DNA of 46,034 bases from JBBRXJ01 sp038248505 (GCA_038248505.1 JBBRXJ010000015.1:1-46034); one strand, 5' to 3'; numbered from the stretch's first letter, positions 1 to 8,528 are shown. The notes: generated by a model from the letters alone, not told the origin. Translations and numbers: made by a program.

Positions 1-1659
1 AATACTTCCACCAACAATACAATTGTAGAATACGAGCTTACCGCCCCATGGCATCACGTGTTCTTCTTTTCCTCGCACACTCACTTTCTGTTCTTTCCCA
101 TCTATCTTATACATCGTTGGGTCAGCTTTCCCTTCTTCGTGTGGCTCAATAATCATGTGCACTTCGCCAAATTGCCCAGCACCACCCGATTGTTTTTTGT
201 GTCTATAGTCCGCCTGAGCAACTTTGGTAATGGTTTCGCGATATGGAATACGTGGAGGTAAAAATTCTGTTTCTATTTTAAAAATGTTATCCAAATGCCA
301 TTTCATAATATCCAAATGATACTCGCCTTGACCATGAATAATTATTTGTTTTAACTCTTTAGAATACTCAACAATAATGGTAGGATCTTCTTGTGCCATT
401 TGATGCAAAGCCACCCCAAGTTTTTCTTCCTCCCCTTCTTTTAAGGTCTTAATAGCTGTACGGTATTTAGGCTCAGGAAATACAATTGGCGCAATAACCG
501 TGCTGCCTGTTGCACATAAGGTCTGGTTTGATTTTGATCCTTTTAGCTTAACGGTACAGCCAAGATCGCCTGCTACTAAAGTGCTAACTTTTGTTCTGTT
601 TTTGCCAAGAGAAACATTAATCTGATTTAATCGCTCCTTGTTCTGATTGCTCGAATTAACTAAATCAGCACCCTCTTCAATCTTTCCACTAATAACTTTA
701 AAATAACTTACTTCACCTACATGCGTTTCGTAGGATGTCTTGTATATAAATAATGTAGGAGATCCTGAGGCATCAATTTTAATTTCTTTCCCATCAATCA
801 TCTTTTCTGTCCCAACTTCTGATGGGTCTGGAGCCAACTTACTTACAATATCAAGCATGCGGTTAACACCATAATTCTTTTTTGATGAGATTGCTAATAC
901 CGGAAATAGATTACGACTCATTAATCCAGACTTTAATCCTACAAAGAGCTCCTCTTCAGTCAAACTCCCTTTTTCAAAGAATAACTCCATGAGTTTCTCA
1001 TCACTCTCAGCGGCTTTTTCTATCAAAACGGTACGTAACTCCTCTGCTTTGGATTTCTCAGCAGTTGGAATATCATGAATTTCAGGCTTTCCGCTATCAT
1101 TGGTGTATTTGTACATCTTCATGCTTATCAAATCAATGATATCTTGAAACGATTGGCCAGTTGATACCGGATATTGAGTAATTACGACTTTAGCACCAAA
1201 TCGTTCTTTTAATTGCTCATATGTTTTGTCAATATTTGCCTTATCATGATCTAGATGTGTAATTGCCAGTACTACAGGTTTTTTAAACCGTTGGCAATGG
1301 CGTGCTTGTATTTCGGTTCCTACCTCAATCCCATTTTGAGCATTTATGAGAATTATGGCACAATCGCTTACTCGTAATGATGATATTACCCCATTGCAAA
1401 AATCATCAAGGCCTGGATTATCTATAATGTTAATTTTGACATCATTTATTTCACTATATGTAGCCGCAGGAAAAATAGAACTCCCATGATGCTGTTCAAT
1501 TTCTCGAAAGTCTGAGAGAGTGTTTTTTCCAGCTATATCGCCGCGCCGAGTAATTAACCCGCTGTTAAAGGCTAAGGTTTCAGCAAGTGTCGTTTTACCC
1601 GAACCCGCATTCCCTAGCAGAGCAATGTTCCTGATCTGATTGGTTTGATAGATTTTCAT
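1..1659 (-). CDS. EF-G paralogue (EF-G2-like translation factor), 3' end cut by window edge
   Basis: The reading frame is open from an ATG at 1659 down to base 1 (553 codons, C-terminus missing). The translation aligns along its length with elongation factor G: a P-loop GNAGSGKT (residues 16-23), a domain II region, and a domain III/IV junction with YRETITK and KKQSGGAGQFGEV. The GTPase motifs differ from the canonical fusA product encoded nearby. DTPGH is DNPGL (residues 80-84), so the catalytic His is Leu, and NKMD is THLD (134-137). This matches the Bacteroidota EF-G2 paralogue; from memory, that of Bacteroides thetaiotaomicron supports translation without GTP hydrolysis and matters in starvation and gut colonisation. 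It is divergent from the rpsL operon and has its own promoter about 85 bases upstream. The family call is firm; the function in this organism is inferred. Confidence 0.9.
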   Translation of the reverse strand, partial: MKIYQTNQIRNIALLGNAGSGKTTLAETLAFNSGLITRRGDIAGKNTLSDFREIEQHHGSSIFPAATYSEINDVKINIIDNPGLDDFCNGVISSLRVSDCAIILINAQNGIEVGTEIQARHCQRFKKPVVLAITHLDHDKANIDKTYEQLKERFGAKVVITQYPVSTGQSFQDIIDLISMKMYKYTNDSGKPEIHDIPTAEKSKAEELRTVLIEKAAESDEKLMELFFEKGSLTEEELFVGLKSGLMSRNLFPVLAISSKKNYGVNRMLDIVSKLAPDPSEVGTEKMIDGKEIKIDASGSPTLFIYKTSYETHVGEVSYFKVISGKIEEGADLVNSSNQNKERLNQINVSLGKNRTKVSTLVAGDLGCTVKLKGSKSNQTLCATGSTVIAPIVFPEPKYRTAIKTLKEGEEEKLGVALHQMAQEDPTIIVEYSKELKQIIIHGQGEYHLDIMKWHLDNIFKIETEFLPPRIPYRETITKVAQADYRHKKQSGGAGQFGEVHMIIEPHEEGKADPTMYKIDGKEQKVSVRGKEEHVMPWGGKLVFYNCIVGGSI

Positions 1660-1744
1660 GTCTTTCTGAGTTTATCGGTTAGTATTTCCCTGTCCTGCTA
1701 GTCACAACATGATAAATATTGCGTATGCAAAAGGAGGCTTCTTA

Positions 1745-1775
1745 CAAATGTAATACATTTATTAAAAAATACAAA
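1745..1775 (-). promoter_or_regulatory. Bacteroidota-type promoter of the EF-G2-like gene
   Basis: On the minus strand, TACATTTG (1752-1745) matches the -7 consensus TAnnTTTG exactly. TTTG at 1775-1772 is the -33 element, with a 19-base spacer. Transcription should begin near 1738, giving a leader of roughly 80 bases before the ATG at 1659. No experimental start is known. Confidence 0.7.
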
Positions 1776-1964
1776 TAGATGTTATTACCACGTACTTACA
1801 TTCGTTATTTAATATGCAAACATCAAATATACAATAACATAGTCGTTAAATTAGACTAATTCTTAATTGTATTTAATTTAATAAAACAACATTCTGTAAA
1901 TCAATTATATATATACGTAACCCAAACATATCAACAAGCAATCTAAATAAATTTATTGTCCCTG

Positions 1965-1995
1965 TTTGTTTTATATCAAAAAAATAATACCTTTG
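1965..1995 (+). promoter_or_regulatory. Bacteroidota-type promoter of the str-S10-spc-alpha superoperon
   Basis: TTTG (1965-1968), a 19-base spacer and TACCTTTG (1988-1995) match the Bacteroidota sigma-ABfr consensus (-33 TTTG, -7 TAnnTTTG). The predicted start near 2002 leaves a leader of only about 20 bases before rpsL. That is short for a structured ribosomal-protein leader, so any autoregulatory site probably lies further inside the operon. No other comparable promoter was noticed up to rplQ. Confidence 0.75.
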
Positions 1996-2024
1996 CTGCC
2001 CGTTTAAAATATTAAATATAGGTT

Positions 2025-2399
2025 ATGCCAACAATTCAGCAATTAGTAAGAAAAGGCAGGCAAAAAGCAAATGATAAATCAAAAGCTCCGGCCTTGGGTT
2101 CATGTCCACAGCGCCGAGGTGTTTGTGTCAGGGTATATACAACTACCCCTAAAAAGCCTAATTCTGCCATGAGAAAGGTAGCCAGAGTAAGGCTAACAAA
2201 CCAAAAAGAAGTAAATGCCTACATTCCAGGTGAAGGTCACAATCTCCAAGAGCATTCAATTGTGCTTATACGAGGCGGTAGAGTAAAAGATCTTCCAGGG
2301 GTACGTTATCACCTTATTCGTGGTGCACTCGATGCTGCTGGGGTTGAAGGACGTAAACAAGGCCGTTCAAAATACGGTGCTAAAAGACCGAAGAGTTAA
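2025..2399 (+). CDS. rpsL: 30S ribosomal protein S12
   Basis: This 124-residue protein matches S12 throughout, with TTTPKKPNSAMRK (residues 39-51), KDLPGVRYH (88-96) and a GRSKYG tail. S12 sits at the decoding centre and contacts the codon-anticodon helix in the A site. Lys43 and Lys88, the sites of classical streptomycin-resistance changes, are both wild type, so this locus predicts no rpsL-type resistance. Asp89, the residue methylthiolated by RimO in some bacteria, is present. It is the first gene of the superoperon, with no Shine-Dalgarno before the ATG, and rpsG follows after 19 bases. Confidence 0.98.
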   Translation: MPTIQQLVRKGRQKANDKSKAPALGSCPQRRGVCVRVYTTTPKKPNSAMRKVARVRLTNQKEVNAYIPGEGHNLQEHSIVLIRGGRVKDLPGVRYHLIRGALDAAGVEGRKQGRSKYGAKRPKS

Positions 2400-2418
2400 T
2401 TGTTAATGATATTGTACA

Positions 2419-2895
2419 ATGAGAAAGGCTAAAAGTAAAAAAAGACCCGTTGCACCGGATCCAAAATTCGGAGATCCTAAAGTATCGAAATTTGTTAATG
2501 CGATAATGGAGGAAGGCAAAAAAAGCACCGCCTATCAAATATTTTATGATGCTATTGAACAAGTAGCTCAAAAAAACAAAGCAACCGATATTGCGGCACT
2601 TGATATTTGGAAAAAAGCACTTGAAAATATTACACCTCAAGTTGAAGTAAAATCAAGACGTGTGGGTGGAGCAAATTTCCAAGTTCCTATTGAAGTTAGA
2701 GCAGAAAGAAAAGATTCTATTAGCATGAAAAATCTCGTAAAGTTTGCTCGCAATCGCGGTGGCAAATCAATGAGCGAAAAACTTGCCCAAGAAATTATGG
2801 CTGCTTATAACGAAGAGGGTGGAGCTTTCAAACGTAAAGAAGAAATGCACAGAATGGCTGAAGCAAATAAGGCTTTTGCACATTTCAGATTTTAA
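2419..2895 (+). CDS. rpsG: 30S ribosomal protein S7
   Basis: The 158-residue product has S7 signatures: the DPKFGDPKVSKFVNAIM start, VEVKSRRVGGANFQVPIEV in the middle and AEANKAFAHFRF at the C-terminus. S7 nucleates assembly of the 3' major domain of 16S rRNA and lines the E-site side of the head. Its length is usual for the family. In E. coli S7 is the translational repressor of the str operon; no equivalent site was identified in the 19-base rpsL-rpsG gap here. fusA follows after 24 bases. Confidence 0.98.
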   Translation: MRKAKSKKRPVAPDPKFGDPKVSKFVNAIMEEGKKSTAYQIFYDAIEQVAQKNKATDIAALDIWKKALENITPQVEVKSRRVGGANFQVPIEVRAERKDSISMKNLVKFARNRGGKSMSEKLAQEIMAAYNEEGGAFKRKEEMHRMAEANKAFAHFRF

Positions 2896-2919
2896 TTAAT
2901 GATTTTTGTGGAGTAAGAC

Positions 2920-5025
2920 ATGAGTGATTTAAATTATAATAGGAATATTGGGATAATGGCCCATATTGATGCAGGAAAGACAACCACTACTGAGCGTATT
3001 CTTTTCTACACTGGTATTACCTATAAAATAGGAGAGGTTCATGATGGCGCTGCTACCATGGATTGGATGGTTCAAGAACAAGAAAGAGGTATAACAATCA
3101 CTTCTGCTGCTACTACATGTTTTTGGAAATATGCTAACGAAAATTACAAGGTAAATATAATTGATACCCCTGGTCACGTTGATTTTACTGTTGAGGTGGA
3201 ACGTTCACTTCGTATCCTTGATGGTGCTGTTGCTGTGTTCTGTGCTGTTGGCGGTGTTGAGCCACAATCAGAAACCGTTTGGCGTCAGGCTGATAAATAT
3301 AGCGTACCTCGTTTAGCTTTTGTTAATAAAATGGACCGTGTAGGTTCTGATTTCTTCGGAGTTGTTCAACAAATGATTGACCGTCTTGGTGCAAATGCAA
3401 TTCCTATTCAAATTCCTATGGGAAGTGAAGAATCATTTCACGGTGTGGTCGATCTTATCGAAAATAAAGCAATTATTTATGATGAGGCAGAAAAACAAGG
3501 TACTCCTTATACATATATAGATATTCCTGCAGAATTTAAAGAAGAAGCACAAGAGTGGAGAGAGAAACTCGTTGAGGCTCTTGCTAGCATTGATGATTCT
3601 TTACTTGAACGTTTCTTTGACAATCCAGATTCAATTACTCCAGCTGAATTACGTGCTGTTGTTCGCTCTGCTACAATTCAACAAAAAATTGTCCCTGTTA
3701 TTTGTGGCTCTGCTTTTAAAAATAAAGGAGTTCAAGGTTTGTTAAATTCTATTTGTTCTTTCTTACCAAGCCCAATGGATGTTGGTGCTGTTAAGGGAAT
3801 AAATCCAAAGGATGATTCAATAATTGAACGTCATCCGAATAACAAAGAACCATTCGCAGGTTTGGTATTCAAAATAGCTACCGACCCTTTTGTTGGTCGT
3901 TTAGCTTATGTTCGAGTATATAGTGGAGTGCTTAATGCGAGTAGTTATACACTTAACCCACGTACCGGAAATAAAGAACGTGTTACACGTCTTTATCAAA
4001 TGCATGCAAATAAACAAAACCCTATTGATAAAGCAGAAGCTGGTGAGATATGTGGTGTAGTTGGTTTTAAAGACGTAAAAACGGGTGATACTTTATGCGA
4101 TTTAGATAAGAGTATCATTTTAGAAACAATAACATTTCCTGAACCTGTTGTTAGTATTGCTATTGAGCCAAAGGCAAAAGCAGATGTTGATAGATTAGGA
4201 ATGTCTCTACATAAACTTGCAGAAGAAGATCCAACATTTTTGATACATTTTGATGAGGATTCAGGTCAGACCATTATTCGTGGTATGGGAGAATTGCATC
4301 TCGAGATTCTTGTTGATCGCCTTAAACGTGAATTTAATGTTGAGTGTAATCAAGGTGCTCCTCAGGTGGCTTACAAAGAAAAAATTACTTCTGTGGTGGA
4401 TCACCGCGAGGTATTTAAGAAGCAATCAGGTGGTCGTGGTAAATTTGCCGATATATGTGTGAAAATAGGACCCGCTGATGATGGTATTGTTGGATTACAA
4501 TTCATTAATGAGGTTAAGGGTGGTAATGTACCAAAAGAATATATCCCTTCTGTTGAAAAAGGTTTTAAAGAAAGCCTACGCAATGGGGTTCTTGCTGGAT
4601 ATCCAGTTGATAGCATGAAGGTTATTCTCTATGATGGTTCTTACCATGATGTGGATTCTGATGCTCTATCTTTTGAAATATGTGCAAAACATGCATTTAA
4701 GATAGCTGCTCCTAAAGCGAAACCAGTTTTACTTGAGCCAATAATGAAGATTGAAGTTCTTACTCCTGAAGAAAATATGGGTGATGTTATTTCTGACTTA
4801 AACAAACGTCGCGGTCAAGTTGAAGGGATGGATACAAGAGCAAAGGCCAGAGTTATTAAAGGTAGAGTTCCTCTCGGCGAATTATTTGGTTATGTAAACG
4901 CATTACGTACCAATACTTCTGGAAGAGCAACATCAACAATGGAATTTAGCCATTATGATGTAGTTCCTAATGAACTTGCAAAGAAAATAATAGAGAAAGT
5001 TACCGGTAAAATAGAATTAGTATAA
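2920..5025 (+). CDS. fusA: Elongation factor G (canonical)
   Basis: This 701-residue translational GTPase drives tRNA-mRNA translocation and, with RRF, ribosome recycling. G1 is AHIDAGKTT (residues 14-22), followed by RGITITSAATT (G2), DTPGHVDF (82-89, catalytic His86 present) and NKMDR (136-140). Domain IV shows KKQSGGRGKFADI, and the C-terminal domain V is complete. This is the conventional housekeeping EF-G, in contrast to the divergently encoded paralogue whose G3 His is replaced. The upstream stretch ggagtaagac is one of the few partial Shine-Dalgarno-like sequences in the operon. The next gene is rpsJ after 10 bases; a tuf gene, which sits here in many bacteria, is absent. Confidence 0.98.
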   Translation: MSDLNYNRNIGIMAHIDAGKTTTTERILFYTGITYKIGEVHDGAATMDWMVQEQERGITITSAATTCFWKYANENYKVNIIDTPGHVDFTVEVERSLRILDGAVAVFCAVGGVEPQSETVWRQADKYSVPRLAFVNKMDRVGSDFFGVVQQMIDRLGANAIPIQIPMGSEESFHGVVDLIENKAIIYDEAEKQGTPYTYIDIPAEFKEEAQEWREKLVEALASIDDSLLERFFDNPDSITPAELRAVVRSATIQQKIVPVICGSAFKNKGVQGLLNSICSFLPSPMDVGAVKGINPKDDSIIERHPNNKEPFAGLVFKIATDPFVGRLAYVRVYSGVLNASSYTLNPRTGNKERVTRLYQMHANKQNPIDKAEAGEICGVVGFKDVKTGDTLCDLDKSIILETITFPEPVVSIAIEPKAKADVDRLGMSLHKLAEEDPTFLIHFDEDSGQTIIRGMGELHLEILVDRLKREFNVECNQGAPQVAYKEKITSVVDHREVFKKQSGGRGKFADICVKIGPADDGIVGLQFINEVKGGNVPKEYIPSVEKGFKESLRNGVLAGYPVDSMKVILYDGSYHDVDSDALSFEICAKHAFKIAAPKAKPVLLEPIMKIEVLTPEENMGDVISDLNKRRGQVEGMDTRAKARVIKGRVPLGELFGYVNALRTNTSGRATSTMEFSHYDVVPNELAKKIIEKVTGKIELV

Positions 5026-5035
5026 CATCAATTAT

Positions 5036-5344
5036 ATGAGCAGCCAAAAAATCAGAATCAAGTTAAAGTCTTACGACCATAATCTTGTTGATAAATCAGC
5101 AGAGAAGATCGTCAAAACTGTAAAATCTACAGGTTCTATCGTAAGCGGTCCTATTCCATTGCCTACACATCGTAGAATTTACACAGTTCTTCGTTCTCCT
5201 TTCGTAAATAAAAAGGCAAGAGAACAATTTCAATTATGTTCACATAAGAGAGTTTTAGATATTTATAGCTCAACTCCTAAAACCATTGATGCTCTTATGA
5301 AATTAGAGTTGCCTAGTGGAGTTGAAGTGGAAATCAAAGTTTGA
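5036..5344 (+). CDS. rpsJ: 30S ribosomal protein S10
   Basis: The 102-residue sequence has the S10 pattern: IRIKLKSYDHNLVDKSAEKI, GPIPLPT around residue 40, and a basic loop ending in HKRVLDIYSSTP. S10 binds the 30S head and, as NusE, joins NusB in transcription antitermination. It opens the S10 portion of the cluster, 10 bases after fusA. The start ATG lies in TTATATGAG with no Shine-Dalgarno, as for most genes of the cluster. Confidence 0.98.
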   Translation: MSSQKIRIKLKSYDHNLVDKSAEKIVKTVKSTGSIVSGPIPLPTHRRIYTVLRSPFVNKKAREQFQLCSHKRVLDIYSSTPKTIDALMKLELPSGVEVEIKV

Positions 5345-5365
5345 TGAATTGATAATATAAAGAAT

Positions 5366-5986
5366 ATGTCCGGAATTATTGGTAAAAAGGTCGGTATGAC
5401 CCAAGTTTTTGAAGCAGATGGCAAAATGACTCCTGTAACTGTCATTGAAGCTGGTCCTTGTTTTGTAACACAAATCAAAACAATGGAAAATGATGGCTAT
5501 ATTGCTGTTCAATTAGCTTTTGATGATAAAAAAGATAAAAATACTACGGCTGCATTGCAAGGCCATTTTAAAAAGGCGACTGTAACTTCAAAAAGAAAAG
5601 TTGTAGAATTCGACGGTTTTGATACGAATTCTTTAAAACTTGGTGATGCTATAAATGTTGATTTCTTCAATGATGTTGAATTTGTTGATATAGTTGGTGT
5701 TACTAAAGGTAAAGGATTTCAAGGTGTTGTTAAAAGACACGGCTTTGCTGGTATAGGTGATTCAACTCATGGCCAGCATGATAGAGGTCGCGCACCAGGT
5801 TCTCTTGGCGGTTCTTCTTATCCAGCTCGTGTATTTAAAGGTCTTAGAATGGCTGGTCGTATGGGCGGTGTTAATAGAAAAGCTAGAGGCATTAAGGTAG
5901 TTAAAGTTATTCTCGAAAACAATATCCTTCTTGTTAAGGGATCAGTACCGGGAGCGAATGGTTCATACTTAATCATTGAAAAATAA
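5366..5986 (+). CDS. rplC: 50S ribosomal protein L3
   Basis: This 206-residue product starts MSGIIGKKVGMTQVF and carries the L3 core GVTKGKGFQGVVKRHGF, plus a GRMGGV segment reaching toward the peptidyl transferase centre. L3 is an early 23S assembly protein. Its stop overlaps the rplD start by one base (TAATG), a configuration that favours translational coupling by re-initiation. This is useful in an operon largely without Shine-Dalgarno sites. Confidence 0.98.
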   Translation: MSGIIGKKVGMTQVFEADGKMTPVTVIEAGPCFVTQIKTMENDGYIAVQLAFDDKKDKNTTAALQGHFKKATVTSKRKVVEFDGFDTNSLKLGDAINVDFFNDVEFVDIVGVTKGKGFQGVVKRHGFAGIGDSTHGQHDRGRAPGSLGGSSYPARVFKGLRMAGRMGGVNRKARGIKVVKVILENNILLVKGSVPGANGSYLIIEK

Positions 5987-6597
5987 TGGAACTGACAGTA
6001 TATAAAATATCAGGCGAAGCCACAGGCAAGAAAGTTCAACTCAACGACGATGTTTTTGCAGTAGAACCTAATGACCATGCAATATATTTAGATGTTAAGC
6101 GTATTATGGCTAACAAACGCCAGGGAACGCATAAGGCTAAAGAAAAGTGGGAAGTTAATTTTAGTACCAAAAAGATTAAAAAACAAAAAGGTACAGGAGG
6201 GGCTCGTGCTGGTAGCCGTAAAAACCCTCTTTTCCGTAAAGGTGGTCGAGTATTTGGCCCAAAACCACGTACTTATGATACTAAATTAAATCAAAAAGTT
6301 AAAGAATTAGCTCGTTTCTCAGCTTTATCTTATAAAGCAAAAGGTAATGGAATCGTTGTATTAGAAGACTTTAACTTTGAGTCCCCTAAGACAACTGCAT
6401 TCACCTCTTTAATGGCTAGTCATAAAGTACAGAATAAAAAGCTGTTACTTGTACTCGCCGAACCAGATAATAATATATATTTGTCCTCCCGTAATTTACA
6501 AGGAGTAAAGGTGGTAACCGCCTCCGATTTAAACACTTATGATATTATGGACTGCGGCGTTCTTATGTTTAACGAAAGCGCCATCAGTAATTTTTAA
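5986..6597 (+). CDS. rplD: 50S ribosomal protein L4
   Basis: The 203-residue protein shows L4 features: NKRQGTHKAKEK, the KKQKGTGGARAGSRKNP loop that lines the exit tunnel, and the RVFGPKPR motif. In E. coli L4 represses its own S10 operon at transcription and translation. No leader resembling the E. coli S10 leader is visible here, and S10 is internal to a larger operon, so such control cannot be assumed. The gene overlaps rplC by one base and is followed by rplW after 32 bases. Confidence 0.97.
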   Translation: MELTVYKISGEATGKKVQLNDDVFAVEPNDHAIYLDVKRIMANKRQGTHKAKEKWEVNFSTKKIKKQKGTGGARAGSRKNPLFRKGGRVFGPKPRTYDTKLNQKVKELARFSALSYKAKGNGIVVLEDFNFESPKTTAFTSLMASHKVQNKKLLLVLAEPDNNIYLSSRNLQGVKVVTASDLNTYDIMDCGVLMFNESAISNF

Positions 6598-6629
6598 TGA
6601 AATATTTTAGAGAATAACAGCATTTGTAT

Positions 6630-6920
6630 ATGGACATCATTATAAGACCGGTTGTAACCGAAAAGATGAATAAAGCCAGTGAAAAGCTTAATCGCTATGG
6701 ATTTATTGTTGAAAAAACCGCTAATAAGCTGGAAATTAAAAAAGCAGTAGAAAGTATGTATGGCGTTGGTGTAACTGAAGTTAATACCATGTTATATAGC
6801 GGAAAAAGCAAAGGACGTTTTACAAAACGAGGTTTTGTTGAAGGTCGTAAAAATGATTACAAAAAAGCAGTTGTCACCCTGGTAGATGGAGATACTATTG
6901 ATTTCTTCAGTAATATTTAA
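6630..6920 (+). CDS. rplW: 50S ribosomal protein L23
   Basis: L23 (96 residues from this start) has the typical DIIIRPVVTEKM opening, NKLEIKKAVESMYGV and a basic extended loop. It sits at the polypeptide exit and is the docking site for trigger factor and SRP. An in-frame TTG at 6624 would add two residues. I chose the ATG at 6630 because family members begin just before the IIIRPxxTEK motif. The rplB start follows six bases after the stop. Confidence 0.96.
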   Translation: MDIIIRPVVTEKMNKASEKLNRYGFIVEKTANKLEIKKAVESMYGVGVTEVNTMLYSGKSKGRFTKRGFVEGRKNDYKKAVVTLVDGDTIDFFSNI

Positions 6921-6926
6921 TAGTTT

Positions 6927-7751
6927 ATGGCAGTAAGAAAATTTAAACCAGTTACCCCTGGTACAAGACACAAAGTGATTTCAACATTTGAGGAAATCAC
7001 TACCGATACTCCTGAAAAGTCATTATTGGTTACATATAAGAGTACAGGTGGTAGAAATAATCAAGGACGTTTAACTGTTCGCTATCAAGGCGGTGGTCAT
7101 AAACGTAAATTGCGAATCATCGATTTCAAAAGAGATAAAGAAGGAATTCCGGGTATTGTTAAAACAATTGAGTATGATCCTAATCGTACAGCTCGTATTG
7201 CTTTAGTTTTTTATTCCGATGGTGAAAAAAGATATATGATTGCTCCAACAGGTCTTGTTGTTGGACAAACTGTAATCTCTGGTAAAGGGGTTCCTCCTGA
7301 AATAGGTAATACACTCGAGTTAGGTGAGATTCCACTCGGTACTTTAATACATAATATTGAATCAAAACCAGGTAGAGGTGCTGCTATTGCACGTAGTGCT
7401 GGTAATCATGCTCAACTCATGAGTCGCGATGGACGTTTTGCTGTTGTAAAAATGCCTAGTGGCGAAACTAGAATGCTTCTCGTTAATTGCAAAGCAACTG
7501 TTGGTGCTGTTTCAAATAGTGATCATGGTATTGAAGTTGACGGAAAAGCAGGTAGAGCAAGGTGGAATGGTTGGAGACCTCGTAACCGCGGTGTTGCAAT
7601 GAATCCTGTTGATCATCCTATGGGGGGTGGTGAAGGGAAAGGTTCTGGCGGTATTCCTAGATCAAGGAATGGTATTCCTTGTAAAGGGTACAAGACTAGA
7701 AGGAAGAAGAATCCTACTTCAAAATTAATTCTTGAAAGACGAAAGAAATAA
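6927..7751 (+). CDS. rplB: 50S ribosomal protein L2
   Basis: L2 is 274 residues, the normal length. It contains the RNA-binding OB/SH3 fold segment GRNNQGRLTVRYQGGGHKRK and the conserved NPVDHPMGGGEGK. The latter includes the His implicated in peptidyl transferase centre integrity and subunit association. The gene sits between rplW and rpsS with small gaps (6 and 21 bases), as in most bacterial S10 operons. Confidence 0.98.
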   Translation: MAVRKFKPVTPGTRHKVISTFEEITTDTPEKSLLVTYKSTGGRNNQGRLTVRYQGGGHKRKLRIIDFKRDKEGIPGIVKTIEYDPNRTARIALVFYSDGEKRYMIAPTGLVVGQTVISGKGVPPEIGNTLELGEIPLGTLIHNIESKPGRGAAIARSAGNHAQLMSRDGRFAVVKMPSGETRMLLVNCKATVGAVSNSDHGIEVDGKAGRARWNGWRPRNRGVAMNPVDHPMGGGEGKGSGGIPRSRNGIPCKGYKTRRKKNPTSKLILERRKK

Positions 7752-7772
7752 TATTATTTAAAGGTTGCATAT

Positions 7773-8060
7773 ATGTCAAGATCGCTTAAAAAAGGCCCTT
7801 TTGTAGAGTTCAAGCTCGAAAAAAGATTAACCGTAATGAATAATGCCAATAAAAAATCAGTTTTAAAAACATGGTCTAGAAGATCAATGATTACTCCTGA
7901 ATTTGTTGGTCATACCATCGCTGTTCACAATGGAAATAAATTCATACCTGTATATGTTACTGAAAATATGGTAGGTCATAAACTTGGAGAGTTTTCTCCA
8001 ACACGTACCTTCAGAGGACATAGTGGTAATCGAAAAGAAGAAACAAAAAGTAAAAAGTAA
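7773..8060 (+). CDS. rpsS: 30S ribosomal protein S19
   Basis: The 95-residue product begins MSRSLKKGPFV and includes the VGHTIAVHNGNKFIPVYV and LGEFSPTRTFRGH motifs diagnostic of S19. It is a 30S head protein that pairs with S13 and contacts the A-site finger of the large subunit. A basic tail of repeated Lys ends the protein. The upstream sequence has only a weak purine tract (aaagg), not a full Shine-Dalgarno. Confidence 0.98.
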   Translation: MSRSLKKGPFVEFKLEKRLTVMNNANKKSVLKTWSRRSMITPEFVGHTIAVHNGNKFIPVYVTENMVGHKLGEFSPTRTFRGHSGNRKEETKSKK

Positions 8061-8066
8061 TAACTC

Positions 8067-8528
8067 ATGGGAGCAAGAAAAAGACTTTCTGCTGAAAAAC
8101 GCAAAGAGGTAAAAAAGACCAGCTATGAGGCAATAATGAGAAATTGCCCAACCTCACCACGCAAAATGCGTTTGGTAGTTGATCTTATTAGTGGCATTGA
8201 TGTTAACAAGGCTCTAGATATACTCAAATTCTCAACTAAAGCTACTTCTACAAAGCTCGAAAAGCTTTTATTATCGGCAATTGCTAATTGGCAAGCTAAA
8301 AATGAAGGTATGCGTATTGAAGATGCTCAACTGTTTATTAAAGAGGCTTTTGTTGATGGAAGTAGGACTTTGAAAAGAATTCAGCCCGCTCCTCAAGGTA
8401 GAGCGTATGTGATAAGAAAACGAAGTAATCACGTAACAATTATATTAGGTAGTAAACTCGATAAAAGTTTTGATGTTGCTACAGAAAGCGAAATTGAAAC
8501 AGTAACTGAAAATCAATCTGCAAACTAA
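8067..8528 (+). CDS. rplV: 50S ribosomal protein L22
   Basis: L22 spans 153 residues, longer than the roughly 110 of E. coli. It has extra residues at the N-terminus (GARKRLSAEKRKEVKK) and a C-terminal tail rich in Glu and Thr. The core SPRKMRLVVDLI and the tunnel beta-hairpin RTLKRIQPAPQGRAYVIRKR are clear. L22 forms part of the exit-tunnel constriction and is a site of macrolide-resistance changes in other species. The stop overlaps the rpsC start by one base (TAATG). Confidence 0.97.
   Translation: MGARKRLSAEKRKEVKKTSYEAIMRNCPTSPRKMRLVVDLISGIDVNKALDILKFSTKATSTKLEKLLLSAIANWQAKNEGMRIEDAQLFIKEAFVDGSRTLKRIQPAPQGRAYVIRKRSNHVTIILGSKLDKSFDVATESEIETVTENQSAN

Larger units (their letters stand above)
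1660..2024. other. Divergent intergenic region between the EF-G2-like gene and rpsL
   Basis: This 365-base AT-rich spacer has no gene. It holds the minus-strand promoter (1745-1775) with an approximately 80-base leader, and the plus-strand rpsL promoter (1965-1995). The roughly 190 bases between the two promoters are nearly all A and T, and I see no further motif in them. Confidence 0.8.

Noticed and set aside
58..261. Plus-strand open frame of 67 codons near the left edge
   Set aside because: It is antisense to the EF-G2-like gene, rich in Phe and hydrophobic residues with no family resemblance; a shadow frame.
1727..1753. AGGAGG followed by ATG TAA on the plus strand, a possible start-stop element
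   Set aside because: It lies in the minus-strand promoter/leader, is not downstream of a plus-strand promoter, and strong Shine-Dalgarno sites are not used generally here.
6624..6632. Upstream TTG starts for rplW, rpmC (9734), rplX (10579) and map (15647)
   Set aside because: Each has an ATG one to four codons later that matches the family N-terminus; TTG starts add only a few unconserved residues.
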